From NCBI RefSeq assembly GCF_015832195.1, contig NC_052034.1, positions 2,877,501 through 2,941,500 on the forward strand: 64,000 bases of DNA, written 5' to 3'. Of the stretch, positions 25,001 through 32,765 are shown piece after piece. A program made the position numbers and the translations under genes. The notes under the pieces were generated by a model. The model made no database searches and was not told the origin of the DNA. It saw only the letters and a list, made by a program, of their open reading frames with translations. The DNA comes from Motacilla alba alba. Lineage: Eukaryota; Chordata; Aves; Passeriformes; Motacillidae. Position 1 is the first letter of the stretch, and each line of letters starts with the position of its first letter.

Positions 25001-26022
25001 AAATAACTTTTTTCTCTTGGAACTAAAGATCAGAGCCCAGTAACTCTGAACAGCTCCACAGTGAGTGCTCATAAGTCATCCCTAACTTCTGTCTGACAAA
25101 GGAACTTGAGACATTCTCATGTTTGCCATCAGAATTTTCTATTTCATCCTGTTAAAAAAGAAAAAAAAAAAGAGGATGATACACAAAACTCTGTCATTCA
25201 AGGGCTGCCAGCCTGCAGGATCCAGAAGATGCTGGAAGGAAGAATGAAGTAGAGGAGAGAGGAGCCTGGGCTGGAGGCAGAGCACCTGGAAGCTGTGCAG
25301 GGACTTCAGCAGGTGCCCTTTGTCTGTAGAGCTGCTGGATGCACCCAAAGTTTGAAATGTCCCAGATCTCTGGTTACTTTTGGAAATCTTGATGGTAATT
25401 TTAAAATGTAGAAGCCTGAGGGTGACATCCCCGTGCTTGTTATTGCATCACAATAACAGATTGTTACAGCAATAGCAGCTGTGCCCCTGGTTGCTGTCAG
25501 AGCTCCACAGCTGAGCTGGGATTGGCCTTCAGGGATGGAAATCAGGATTGGTTTCTGATTTTCTGGTCACCATGAGGGTCCTGGGTGATGCACCCTGAGC
25601 ACAGAGCTGGGGCTGGGTTCTGATTCCAAATGTGGCTGAATGAATCAAACAGAGGAACCTGCAGCTCTTGGTTCACTTGCTGTCCCTGTGTGGCTTTCAT
25701 GTTCTGAGCTGAATTTCCATGTTTTTAGATGAGATCAAGGATCAGAAATCCCACCCCCAGCAGCAGCTGGCTCCAGCTCCACCCTTCAGGTGAGACTCTG
25801 TGAGTTAAACTGGAATTGTGGCAGAAATTTATTTGTGGCATGAGCTGCATTCCTGTTTTCCATGAAAAAGAGGCACTGTGAAATCCCCTTCCCTTCATCT
25901 TGTACTTTATATAAGAAAAAAACCCCAACTTTATAACCATTTTTTCCTCCTTTTTTTTTTTTGTCCCCTGCAGGATAATTGTTTTGGATGAGAGCTCTCT
26001 CCATGATTCAAACACAGAGTGA
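965..26022 (+). CDS. TEX14: TEX14, inactive kinase-like intercellular bridge factor (5' partial, 24 exons)
   Basis: TEX14 keeps germ-cell intercellular bridges open by binding CEP55 at the midbody, so that ALIX and TSG101 cannot complete abscission. Exons: 965-1095, 1953-2066, 3558-3681, 4455-4633, 5807-5958, 6643-6833, 7013-7163, 7474-8414, 9073-9176, 10148-10227, 11308-11565, 12158-12258, 13021-13111, 15083-15145, 15558-15638, 16161-16280, 16944-17134, 21118-21169, 21669-21740, 24179-24296, 24463-24558, 25029-25060, 25729-25789, 25974-26022. Phases join without a break, giving 1183 codons plus a stop. The kinase-like fold covers exons 1-6 and lacks HRD and DFG. Exon 8 has an acidic run, a coiled-coil-like stretch and the CEP55 motif. 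The N-terminal ankyrin part would lie left of the window. Identity is clear from the kinase-like, CEP55 and C-terminal parts. Exons 12-15 are the least certain; a short exon could be missed. Confidence 0.93.
1470..1565. repeat. A/T low-complexity tract
   Basis: Almost pure A and T, with repeats of taataatta. TEX14 intron. Confidence 0.8.
1953..2066 (+). CDS. TEX14: TEX14 exon 2 in window
   Basis: Encodes the N-lobe segment [10 protein letters not shown] and then [13 protein letters not shown]; the Lys of VTVK sits where a kinase VAIK Lys would be. Acceptor tttgcag; the donor gtggaa is weak. A long minisatellite starts about 35 bp after the donor. Confidence 0.9.
2101..3338. repeat. 1.24-kb minisatellite, about 20-24-bp units, TEX14 intron
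   Basis: More than 50 imperfect units of the form gaatgggatttaccctgggg, with higher-order blocks recurring. It begins about 35 bp after the exon ending at 2066. The complement of many units carries a splice-donor-like CAG/GTAAAT. Confidence 0.93.
3558..3681 (+). CDS. TEX14: TEX14 exon 3 in window
   Basis: Encodes [28 protein letters not shown] and SLYSILHER, the N-lobe and hinge of the kinase-like domain. Enters in phase 2, leaves in phase 0 at gtaact. Confidence 0.93.
3780..4235. repeat. A/T low-complexity tract, TEX14 intron
   Basis: Over 400 bases composed nearly entirely of aaattt and ttaaaa words. No gene or mobile element recognised. Confidence 0.85.
4455..4633 (+). CDS. TEX14: TEX14 exon 4 in window
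   Basis: Encodes the C-lobe stretch [20 protein letters not shown], then [14 protein letters not shown] and [11 protein letters not shown] replaces the catalytic HRD and LEY replaces DFG, as in mammalian TEX14. Leaves in phase 2 at gtgggc. Confidence 0.94.
4702..5099 (-). mobile_element. Solo endogenous retrovirus LTR, antisense to TEX14
   Basis: A 398-bp element with TG and CA ends, flanked on both sides by the 6-bp duplication AGATTC (4696-4701 and 5100-5105). Read on the minus strand it has a TATA box (TATAAAT at 4905-4911) and, about 75 bases downstream, a poly(A) signal (AATAAA at 4829-4834), the expected U3-R-U5 order. No internal retroviral genes are attached. The 6-bp duplication is typical of class II (beta-like) elements; that class call is inference. 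Confidence 0.88.
5106..5560. other. GC-rich intronic stretch, no identity
   Basis: Unassigned sequence between the LTR and the T run at 5560-5590. It could hold an older repeat, but I see no termini, duplication or coding exon. Confidence 0.4.
5807..5958 (+). CDS. TEX14: TEX14 exon 5 in window
   Basis: Encodes [20 protein letters not shown] and then [17 protein letters not shown] stands for the kinase APE motif and SDVYSF for the F-helix. Acceptor tttttgcag, donor gtcagt, phase 2 to phase 1. Confidence 0.94.
6643..6833 (+). CDS. TEX14: TEX14 exon 6 in window
   Basis: Encodes [29 protein letters not shown] and [13 protein letters not shown], the end of the kinase-like domain. Phase 1 to phase 0, donor gtgatt. 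Confidence 0.94.
7013..7163 (+). CDS. TEX14: TEX14 exon 7 in window
   Basis: Linker after the kinase-like domain, with the conserved DVN segment ([11 protein letters not shown]). Acceptor ttttacag, donor gtgagt, phase 0 to phase 1. Confidence 0.88.
7474..8414 (+). CDS. TEX14: TEX14 exon 8 in window (large exon, CEP55-binding motif)
   Basis: A 941-bp exon. [10 protein letters not shown] (about 7645-7675) matches a conserved TEX14 block. A Glu-rich run lies at 7824-7874. [15 protein letters not shown] begins a probable coiled coil (about 7957-8100). The CEP55-binding motif [12 protein letters not shown] is at 8205-8240. Donor gtaaag, phase 1 to phase 0. Confidence 0.93.
9073..9176 (+). CDS. 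TEX14: TEX14 exon 9 in window
   Basis: Acceptor ctttcag, donor gtgagt, phase 0 to phase 2, open throughout. The Lys/Arg/Glu-rich peptide is poorly conserved; support is splice signals and phase. Confidence 0.72.
10148..10227 (+). CDS. TEX14: TEX14 exon 10 in window
   Basis: Acceptor tttcttgcag, donor gtgagtaa, phase 2 to phase 1. The basic peptide ends in SGWR and joins exon 11 to give the conserved block [15 protein letters not shown] tandem repeat begins at the donor. Confidence 0.75.
10228..10612. repeat. Short tandem repeat starting at the exon-10 donor
   Basis: About 30 copies of a roughly 12-bp unit, cagagttaaat, with variants. The first bases, gtgagtaaatcag, form the splice donor of the exon ending at 10227 and resemble the unit itself. 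Confidence 0.9.
10968..11052. repeat. (ATTTT)n pentanucleotide microsatellite
   Basis: About fifteen uninterrupted ATTTT units in a TEX14 intron, followed by a wider A/T-rich zone to about 11180. Confidence 0.92.
11308..11565 (+). CDS. TEX14: TEX14 exon 11 in window
   Basis: Encodes [14 protein letters not shown] and then SESEAES, both recognisable TEX14 blocks, followed by a Pro/Glu/Gln-rich region. Acceptor gtgtag, donor gtgagg, phase 1 to 1. Confidence 0.9.
12158..12258 (+). CDS. TEX14: TEX14 exon 12 in window (tentative end)
   Basis: Acceptor catcctag, donor gtatgt, phase 1 to 0. Ser/Pro-rich peptide with [12 protein letters not shown]. The frame stays open past this donor to 12312, so the 3' edge is less certain. 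Confidence 0.6.
13021..13111 (+). CDS. TEX14: TEX14 exon 13 in window (tentative frame)
   Basis: Acceptor cctttttcag, donor gtaaag. Two frames are open; the phase-0 frame ([11 protein letters not shown]) is chosen because it links to neighbouring exons without a phase break. Confidence 0.58.
15083..15145 (+). CDS. TEX14: TEX14 exon 14 in window (tentative)
   Basis: A 63-bp exon with acceptor ctcgtttcag and donor gtaaga. The phase-consistent frame is basic ([17 protein letters not shown]). A second open frame looks more protein-like but breaks the phase chain. Confidence 0.5.
15558..15638 (+). CDS. TEX14: TEX14 exon 15 in window
   Basis: Acceptor atttacag; peptide [20 protein letters not shown]. 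The donor chosen is gtgtat at 15639; gtatct two bases later is an alternative but breaks phase. Confidence 0.62.
16161..16280 (+). CDS. TEX14: TEX14 exon 16 in window
   Basis: Peptide [13 protein letters not shown] and onward. Of two nearby acceptors (after 16155 and after 16160) the second keeps phase. Donor gtaagg. Confidence 0.72.
16944..17134 (+). CDS. TEX14: TEX14 exon 17 in window
   Basis: A long T run and attctag precede it. Peptide includes [20 protein letters not shown] and ends PFGLKEP before gtaagt. Phase 1 to 0. The next intron holds the 51-bp array. Confidence 0.85.
17457..20208. repeat. 51-bp tandem array, 49 near-perfect units, TEX14 intron
   Basis: The unit starts tggaatggactcggcaaaag and ends cacccggagtc. 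The uniform core is 17638-20137, exactly 2500 bases: 49 x 51 plus one extra A near 18980. Degenerate and shortened units lie at 17457-17637 and variant units at 20138-20208. Each unit is 53% GC with three CpGs. Because 51 is divisible by 3 and the unit lacks stops in several frames, both strands show reading frames of more than 400 codons; these are not genes. Confidence 0.97.
21118..21169 (+). CDS. TEX14: TEX14 exon 18 in window
   Basis: A 52-bp exon with acceptor cacacag and donor gtaagt, encoding [16 protein letters not shown]. Phase 0 to 1. Confidence 0.78.
21669..21740 (+). CDS. TEX14: TEX14 exon 19 in window
   Basis: Encodes [16 protein letters not shown], a well-conserved C-terminal TEX14 block. 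Acceptor tgtctcag, donor gtaaga, phase 1 to 1. Confidence 0.93.
22325..22445. repeat. A/T low-complexity tract
   Basis: taataataaa and ataattataa words in the large intron between TEX14 exons 19 and 20 (21741-24178). No coding exon supported there. Confidence 0.75.
23219..23330. repeat. Homopolymer T and A tracts
   Basis: A T run at 23221-23231, then A runs broken by ggcagac and aaag. TEX14 intron. Confidence 0.8.
24179..24296 (+). CDS. TEX14: TEX14 exon 20 in window
   Basis: Acceptor gtgaatag, donor gtatga, phase 1 to 2. Charged peptide with [15 protein letters not shown]. Confidence 0.8.
24463..24558 (+). CDS. TEX14: TEX14 exon 21 in window
   Basis: Encodes [20 protein letters not shown]. 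Acceptor atttaacag, donor gtgagc, phase 2 to 2. Confidence 0.85.
25029..25060 (+). CDS. TEX14: TEX14 exon 22 in window (32-bp micro-exon)
   Basis: Acceptor actaaag, donor gtgagt. Without it the join of exons 21 and 23 would hit a stop; with it phase is restored (SEPSNSEQL). Support is phase logic and splice signals. Confidence 0.68.
25729..25789 (+). CDS. TEX14: TEX14 exon 23 in window
   Basis: Acceptor gtttttag, donor gtgaga. Encodes [19 protein letters not shown], phase 1 to 2. Confidence 0.8.
25974..26022 (+). CDS. TEX14: TEX14 terminal coding exon
   Basis: Follows a T-rich tract and cctgcag. Encodes [15 protein letters not shown] and ends at TGA (26020-26022). Confidence 0.87.
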
Positions 26023-26941
26023 ATAAGTTCCACACATCACCTGCTTGCACAGTGTTTAGTCTGTGAATTACAGCCCTTTTTAGCCACATAAACACCCGTA
26101 AAGCTCAGGTTTCCTTTAACAGCACAGCAAGTTCAGAAGAAAATCCAATTCTCTGTGTTCTGAAATGGTTTGTACTGGTTTGATGCCATTGTTGCATGCC
26201 CAGGCAGTGTCAATGTGCAGAAGTGAGCTGGTTTTTTTTTACTGTCACATCCTTATGAAACTGCTTTTTCTTCTGCACGTGCACATTTTCATAAGCTAAA
26301 GAACTCCTTGCTCTGTTGCATTATGCAGTTTTCAGATTAAAGACAAAATGATTGTAATTCTGTGGGCTGCTGGTGCTGCTCAGGCACTGGAATGTTTCCA
26401 TGCTGGAGTGCTGCAGCCCATGGAGTGTCTGTTTTTCCTTGCTCATTAAATTTAACAAGGTAATTTCTTGTTTTCTCTTTACTTAGTGCTTTTGTGATCT
26501 AGTGTTGAACTGATTTGACTGATTAAAGGGATTAATTGCTGTGCAAAAAGCTAATGAGGAAAAGGCAGTGTTCTCCAGAGATTGCAAGTGCAGCAATATG
26601 TTCCCAGCCAGCATCAGACAACAATGTGGAAAAAATGTGGTTGTTCTGAAGATACCTGGTGTTTAATTCAACCACATTTTTGGTAGGCCTCATAAAAAAA
26701 AAAAAAACCACCAAGAGCTCTGGATATAATTGAGTTTTGGATGAGAATTTTTATATTCTCATCAATTTCATATTTAACACTTTTTTTTTGGTGATAAATG
26801 CTGTTCAAAGTGAAGGTTGTCCTGTTCCCTGGGCTTTGAGCTGCTTTTGCACATCTGGCAGTGCCAAGTTTTGCATCTTCATTCCTGCTTTTGCAAGGAA
26901 ATGCTCCAATTCTGTACCTGTTAATTCGGTTTACCAACATT

Positions 26942-26947
26942 AATAAA
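26942..26947 (+). terminator. TEX14: Candidate TEX14 polyadenylation signal
   Basis: AATAAA about 920 bases after the TEX14 stop. An ATTAAA at 26336-26341 is an alternative nearer site. Neither can be confirmed without transcript data. Confidence 0.45.
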
Positions 26948-28135
26948 AGTTTCTGAGGTTATTGTGCTGCCTTTGGTTCTTTTTCTGGCTCGGAGGTTCA
27001 TTTTTGGGGTTGTTTTCTTGGGTTTTTTTCACTTGTTTTTAATTCTGCTTCCCATCACCAGGCCATGATACAGCCAGGCACTGATGGAGCTGCTCCAGGG
27101 AGGATCCTGCAGGGGTGGAGGAGCTTTCTGAGGAAAGATGAGAGAAAATAAAACTCTTTTATGTGTTTGTGCTGTGGTGGCAGTGACAGAGCTGGAGCAG
27201 AGGCGCCTCAGGCCTAGCACAGGCCTTGCCCCGGGCTGTGACACAATTCTGTCCAAAAAAAGGTTTCATATTTTCTAACCCAGGCTTGTTCCAACCTGGA
27301 TTCTCTGTGTGGCACTTCTGTGCTGCGGGCAGAAGGATTTTTATTCCTGGTTGGAGCTGCTGGAACAAGATCCTGCTGCCCATGGCCCTGGGGCTGTGTC
27401 ACCAGCAGGGATAGAGAGTGCAAAAAGTTAAATTGCAAATTTTGATTTTGTGATCCTGTCCTTGGTGACTCATAACTGAGGGTCATTCCCCTCACTTTGG
27501 GCAGTGTTTCTGATGGGTTTCGGGCCTGTTTAATTAAATAAAAAGAGCCAGAGCCAGTGGCTGCAGCAGTGTGGTGGAGAGCAGCACGGGAGCGTTTTCA
27601 CAGGCACAGAATTATCCACCACTGGCTGCAAACCAACATGTGAAATCTCAGCTTCCTGCATTTCCTGTTCTATTTTATCTGTGGGACCAAATGGTGAGCA
27701 GACTGTGAACAGTTTCCCTATCTTTTTTTAATCTTAATGTGGAGAATTTTTATTTCTCTTGGTGGAGGGCCTTTCAAGTAGCCCCATGGCCTGACTGATC
27801 TCCTTATCGGGGCCAGAACACAACAGAGATTTCAGTTCCTCAGCTGCTTGTGCTTCCCCAGATTTAAGTTTAGCATGGACTTAAATCATCCTGATAACGT
27901 AAAGCATGGGCACAGAAGCTGTGATTAACAGGAACAATTAAACAAGGACCAGTGCAAGGCAGCAGAGGAGATCAGAGGGCCCATCTAATGCTGCTTTTCA
28001 GCTTCCCAGAGAATGAAAGCCCAATTAATTAAATTAAAACAGTGATACTGAGCTGTTCTAATTCCTCTCTGAGCCCTGTGAGCTGAGCTGTTCTGCACAG
28101 CAGGAGAGAGGGAGGCTGAGACAGGGGTGTCCTGT

Positions 28136-28262
28136 CCTCCCACGCCAGGTCATGGAATCATGGAATGGTTTGGGTTGGAAAATACCATAAATATTAATTC
28201 CACCCCTCTGCTACCTTCCACTAGCCCAGGTTGCTCCAACATGTTTCAATCCTTTGTGCTGG
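28136..28262 (-). mobile_element. CR1 LINE 3'-end fragment
   Basis: Begins with tcatggaatcatggaatgg then tttgggttgg, the complement of the avian CR1 3' end, followed by degraded 3' UTR sequence (ccaggttgctcc). The element is 5'-truncated and runs on the minus strand. Confidence 0.85.
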
Positions 28263-29195
28263 GCTGGTTTGGGGTTTTTTGTTTTATTTTTGGTTTGAAG
28301 CAGAGAATCTCAGATGGTGAAAAAAAACCCAAACCCCAAACCCTCAGTCTCCCAAATCTCATCATCCTCCGTGGCAGTGCAAATTGCTGGGGTGCCTGGC
28401 TGTGGATCACCTCATTTTGAAAGCAATTCAAGGGTTCAGGATCACAAATCTGTAAGACAACTCTGAAGGCAGGCAGGCTTTTTTAGATAGAGGAATTGGG
28501 TGAAACCCAGTTTCATCAACTTGCTGTCTTCAATATCACCTTCAGAAGCCTTTCCTGGGCTCCCAAATGACAGAATCTGCCTCCAAAAACAGAAGTGTGA
28601 TTGCAGCTGGGGTAGATAAACACCGGGATTGGAGATTTGGGATGAGGTGTGAAGCTGTGGAGCCCGTGGAGGTTTTTTTTTATCTTTTATTTTATCCTTT
28701 CAGGCTTTGGCATCTTTTGTTTGCTGCTGGTGAGCCTCTGCCATGCCTTGGGGCCTGTTGCCACTTGTGTTTTCACCCTTGCTGGGAAATCAATGCATTC
28801 AGACCTTTCCTTATTGCCTTAACTCTAAAAAAAGAAAATTAACTTGGTGTCTGTTTTATTTCCTGGCTGTCTCTAGCGATGTTTGTGGCACTTGCCACGA
28901 GGGATGTGCCAGCTCTGGTGGCAGGAGGGGATGTGTTTTCTGTCAAACCCTCTATCAGCCAATAAAACAGATGAACTGCTCAGTGTTTATCAGTGTTTAT
29001 TAACACAGTTGGCTCTCAAACCTTCCTGCTGGATGGATGCCAGCTTTACAGCATCTCCCTGAACTTCCCAGCAGGACCAGGCGCTGCAGGCAGGGCTTGG
29101 CCTGTCAGGGGATGGTGACAGACCCTGTTCCACCTGACTCTGGGCCAAACAGCCCCCTGGGATGTTGTGCACTGAGGAAAAGTTACTGTTCATTT

Positions 29196-29201
29196 TTTAT
29201 T
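29196..29201 (-). terminator. Candidate pinopsin polyadenylation signal
   Basis: AATAAA on the minus strand, about 260 bases after the pinopsin stop. A second one lies at 28996-29001. Confidence 0.5.
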
Positions 29202-29458
29202 TGGTGTTCTTGACAGGCTCCCAGGGGAAGGGCTGGGAGGGAGGGGGTTCCTTAGGAGAGGGACAAGTGAAAATCTGCAGTTTCTCCCATGATGGGATGG
29301 TTCCTCACCTGCAAGAAGACACCGTCATGTCTTTTTTTTGTTGTTGGGGACATCTCCAGCCTCCGGAGATCAGCGCCACCCCGAGCCCCTCTGTGCTGCT
29401 GTGGGTGGCACAGGCAGATCCTGGAGCTGGCACTGGTGCAGGCAGGACGTGGCAGCTG

Positions 29459-29596
29459 TCACACGGGGTGGGATGGTGTCACCTTGTTCCTCAGCCCCTC
29501 TGCAGCGACCTGGGGACTGGGGGCAGCTGGAGAGGTTTTCCCCATGCCCCGGGGGTGGTAACCACAGCACAGCATTCCCAGCAGGCAGCTCTGGAA
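29459..29596 (-). CDS. Pinopsin exon 5 (C-terminal tail)
   Basis: Acceptor ccctgcccag. Encodes FQSCLLGMLCCGYHP and a short Ser/Pro tail ending VTPSHPV, then TGA (29461-29459). The Ser/Thr residues are likely receptor-kinase targets. Confidence 0.94.
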   Translation of the reverse strand, partial: FQSCLLGMLCCGYHPRGMGKTSPAAPSPQVAAEGLRNKVTPSHPV

Positions 29597-32171
29597 CTGG
29601 GCAGGGAAGGAAGGGGCAGGTTATTTGTGGCAGCAGAAATCCGGCGTTTCCTGGAGACTCAGCAGCTTGGACGCCGGTTATATTTTGGGAAAGATCTCTG
29701 TCTATTCCCAGCCCAACTCTTTGTGGTTTATGGACAATAAAAGTTTCATTCTGTTTGCTTTGTGCCTTCAACGAGCAGCTTGTGATCCAACATTAAGTTA
29801 CCTGACCCCATAAAACCATGGAAGCAGAAAATGAGCTCTTGTTCGGGCTCGCAGGCTGCTCCCTCCCTTTCCATCTTATTCCCCAAATCCTTGCTGCTTA
29901 CACAGCAACCCCGAGCCTGTGACCACACTTCCAGATAGGATAGATGGTTCCTCCAGGATTTTTGAGCCTGTCCAGCTGTTCTCCAGCTTGGTTTGCTGGT
30001 AGCTTTGTTTGTTTGGAGCTTTCTCTCACCTGTTTGTTCATGAAGACGTAGATGATGGGGTTGTAGACTGTGGCCGTCTTGGAGAAGTAGGAGGGCAGGG
30101 ATGCCAGGGCTGGCTGGATGACAATGTCCTTGCTGGTGGCCACCACCAGTGCAAAGGTGGTGTAGGGCAGCCAGCAGGTGAGGAAGGCCACCACCATGAC
30201 CACCACCATGCGCGTCACCTCCCGCTCCGCCTGCTGCGTGGTGTCCGACTCCTGCTGCTGCGCCGCGGCCTGCGCGGGGTTTGGGAGAGAGGGAGATGCC
30301 AGCTTGGAGCAGCACCCCATCCATCCCTTGTGTGAGAGATGATGTGAGAGAAACTACTGCTCACTTTGAAAATTTAGAAAAGGTTCATTGAACCTTAACA
30401 AAAGTACAACAAAAGGACTGCGTAAGGACAAATCCGCAGCGCTGGGAGCGGAGGGGCGCGGGCTCGCCTGAGCTGGGCGCACTTACCGCCCGCAGGGTCA
30501 GCAGCAGGTTGGTGTAGGAGAAGAGGATCAGGCTGAGGGGCATCACAAAGCAGGTGACAAACAAGGCCAGGATGTAGCTGCTGTTGTTGCTGCCTCCCGT
30601 GTACCAGTTGGGCCCGCAGGAGGTTCTCAGGCCTGCAATAAAGGTTGGGAATGAGCCTAAAGCAGTTAGGGCTTGGATAAGGGCTCAAGGATGGGCTCCA
30701 AAACAGCCGTGCCACCTCATTGTCCATCCCAAGGGCCTGGAGATCAGCCATTGTGGGTTTGGGCTGGTCAGATGCCCTCTGTGATTTGTGGTGGAGTTGT
30801 GCCAGGCCCCTACACGAGCGGGTTTGAGCTGGGTGTGTGCTGGGTGCTGCTCCAGCAGCCAGAGCAGCTCCTGGCTCCAGAGTGTCCTGTGGTGGGGAAC
30901 TTCCAGAAAACACCCTCCAGGAGAGGATTATTGGCTGAGCAAGCAGGAGGTATTAACAGGAGAGATTAACCCTTTAGACTCCAGCCCAGACGCTCTCCAG
31001 CTACCCCAGGCTTGAAAACAAGACGCAAGAAGACAACACGGTGGAGTCTGATGCACATCTCCCCTACCTTCAGGCACGTAGCTGCTCCAGCCCAGGAGTG
31101 GTGGGGTCGTCCAGAGCAGGGACCAGCCCCAGGTGAAGGCACAGCCGCTGGCAGCGTGCCGGTGCTGGAACCGAAAGTCTCCCAGGGGTCTGCAGACCAC
31201 CAGGTACCTCTCCAAGGCCAGGATGGCCAGGGACCACAGCCCCACGATGCCTGGGGGGACAGCAGGGGTTGTGTCTCAGGGACAGGTTCTGCTGCCTGTG
31301 CTGGGACGTGGTAGATGATGATTTAGTTCAAGTAAAGATTGTTTGAACAAGAAGTCGGATGTTTTTTCCTTGCATCAGGGACAGCTGTGGTATTTGGCTG
31401 TTAGAAACTGTGATTTTGGCACCGCTTCTCTCAGAGCAGGGACAACTGGGATATTTGGCCCTTAGAAATGAAGCTGGCAATGGGTGGCTGTGACGCCTCG
31501 TGGTTAAAACAACAGCGTGTCCTCAAGGAGAGGTTTGTGCAATTTCCAGTCCCTGGTGCACAGCCAGCACCCATGAAATACATCCCAAACAAGGATTCCC
31601 CGTGTCCCCAGGTGGCATTTCCCACTTTGTCAAGACCAAGACTGGACGTGTGGTGACCTGGCACAGCCAACCACCTCCCCAGCCCTTCCCTGTGCTAACC
31701 AGGAGCTGAAGGACACGAGTTCCACAACATGAAAGTGTTGGCTTTAGGAGGTGAAACACCTCCAAAGCCCCTCTGCTAAACCCATAAGCATCACCCAAAG
31801 CCCACGGGCAGGTGTGGAATGATCTCCTTACCTGTCAGGGACACCATGAAGCCCTCCAGCTGGCAGAGGCGTTTCCCAAACACGAAGAAGCCGCTGATGT
31901 TGTTGGAGAGGCTGACGGAGCTGCCGCAGAGCGTCACCAGCAGGTTGGCCACGGCCAGGTTCACCAGGATGTAGTTCAGGGGCGAGCGCAGCCTCTTGTG
32001 CCTGATGGACACCACGATGACCAGGCCATTGAGCACCGAGGCCGAGGCCACCACCAGCCCCATGAGCACGGCCACCGCCAGGTACATGGCCCGGGGGGCC
32101 TGGTGGGGCCACTGGGGGCCATCAAAGGGCCCCGGGGTGCTGCTGTTTGGGGGCTCCTGGGTGCTGTCCAT
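29459..32171 (-). CDS. Pinopsin (pineal blue-sensitive opsin), five exons
   Basis: A G-protein-coupled photopigment of pineal photoreceptors that binds 11-cis-retinal. Coding exons in transcript order: 31832-32171, 31068-31250, 30487-30632, 30030-30269, 29459-29596. They total 1047 bases, 348 aa, close to chicken pinopsin. Seen: N-glycosylation site N9-S-S; N48 (1.50); C103 and C180 for the disulfide; counterion E106; E127-R128-Y129; retinal-binding K287 in SKTA; N293-P-I-I-Y; likely palmitoylated C313/C314. The four introns sit where visual-opsin introns do. I chose ATG 32171 because the in-frame ATG at 32207 lies too close to the TATA box. Position 2.50 is N76 instead of Asp. A read-through ORF past exon 4 is intron; exon 5 restores the family C-terminus. 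Confidence 0.96.
30030..30269 (-). CDS. Pinopsin exon 4
   Basis: Third intracellular loop, TM6, TM7 with retinal-binding K287 and NPIIY, ending MNKQ before gtgaga. Confidence 0.96.
30487..30632 (-). CDS. Pinopsin exon 3
   Basis: LRTSCGPNWYTGGSNNSS (disulfide Cys C180) and TM5. Acceptor tattgcag, donor gtaagt. Confidence 0.95.
31068..31250 (-). CDS. Pinopsin exon 2
   Basis: IVGLWSLAILALERYLVVCR through GWSSYVPE: the rest of TM3, the ERY motif and TM4. Acceptor ccccccag, donor gtaggg. Confidence 0.95.
31832..32171 (-). CDS. Pinopsin exon 1
   Basis: N-terminus, TM1, TM2 and the start of TM3, ending SLTG with donor gtaagg in phase 1. Contains counterion E106 and the atypical N76 (LAVANLLV). 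Confidence 0.95.
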
Positions 32172-32218
32172 GGAGCAGCAGCACCTGGGGCAGGTGAGCT
32201 CCCCCAAAAGCAGAGCCT

Positions 32219-32225
32219 CTTTATA
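32219..32225 (-). promoter_or_regulatory. Pinopsin TATA box
   Basis: TATAAAG on the minus strand, 48 bases before the chosen ATG. It predicts transcription start near 32190 and a very short 5' UTR. Confidence 0.7.
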
Positions 32226-32286
32226 GGGCAGGAGGGGCTGACGTGCCCCAGAGCAGCTTGGCTTTCAAATACCTTAAGCTTTATTT

Positions 32287-32326
32287 TAATCTGAAGGGTT
32301 TGTCCTCCCTCCTGCTTTTTGTAATC
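32287..32326 (+). promoter_or_regulatory. Two TAATC motifs upstream of pinopsin (CRX/OTX-type)
   Basis: TAATC at 32287-32291 and 32322-32326, about 60 and 100 bases upstream of the TATA box. OTX/CRX proteins bind TAATC and drive photoreceptor and pineal genes; binding here is inferred. Confidence 0.4.
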
Positions 32327-32518
32327 AGCTCTTTATTCCCAAGGGGATAAAGAGTGACTTAAACAGAAATCTGATGGCTGAACAGAGCATCATTTAATTG
32401 AGTAAATACTTTTTTTTTCCTTGTGTTTTCTAGCTGGATTTTCCTGTAAGCCTGGCCTTGGCACCTGGGTCTGGACATCGTTCCCTGTGCCCTGGGTTTG
32501 CTGGGCTTCAAGGCTACT

Positions 32519-32765
32519 AAATACATATTAAACATAAATAAATATAAATATGCATGTAGTATATACACTTAATTGGGCCATATATATGTATTTTCTCTCT
32601 CCATATATATATATATATATATATACACCACCATATATATATATCCCCCTATATATATTTTTATAAATACTTATAAGTACATAAGTACATATATAATATT
32701 TACAACACATTTCTAGTATTTTATATTATTTATGTAGTACATTTATATTATTTATGCTATATTGG
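32519..32765. repeat. AT-rich tract with (TA)n runs
   Basis: Runs of ta dinucleotides, longest at about 32604-32624, between pinopsin and DOC2B. Confidence 0.88.

Larger units (their letters stand above)
26023..29458. other. Intergenic region between converging TEX14 and pinopsin
   Basis: Holds the TEX14 3' UTR (probably to about 26960), a CR1 fragment at 28136-28262 and the pinopsin 3' UTR on the minus strand (probably 29459 down to about 29180). Nothing else recognised. Confidence 0.6.

Noticed and set aside
29898..30029. Extended pinopsin tail by reading through exon 4
   Set aside because: A gtgaga donor follows MNKQ and exon 5 at 29459-29596 gives the family-like tail.
29746..30324. 192-codon frame across pinopsin exon 4
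   Set aside because: It is in a different frame from the opsin and runs into intron 4.
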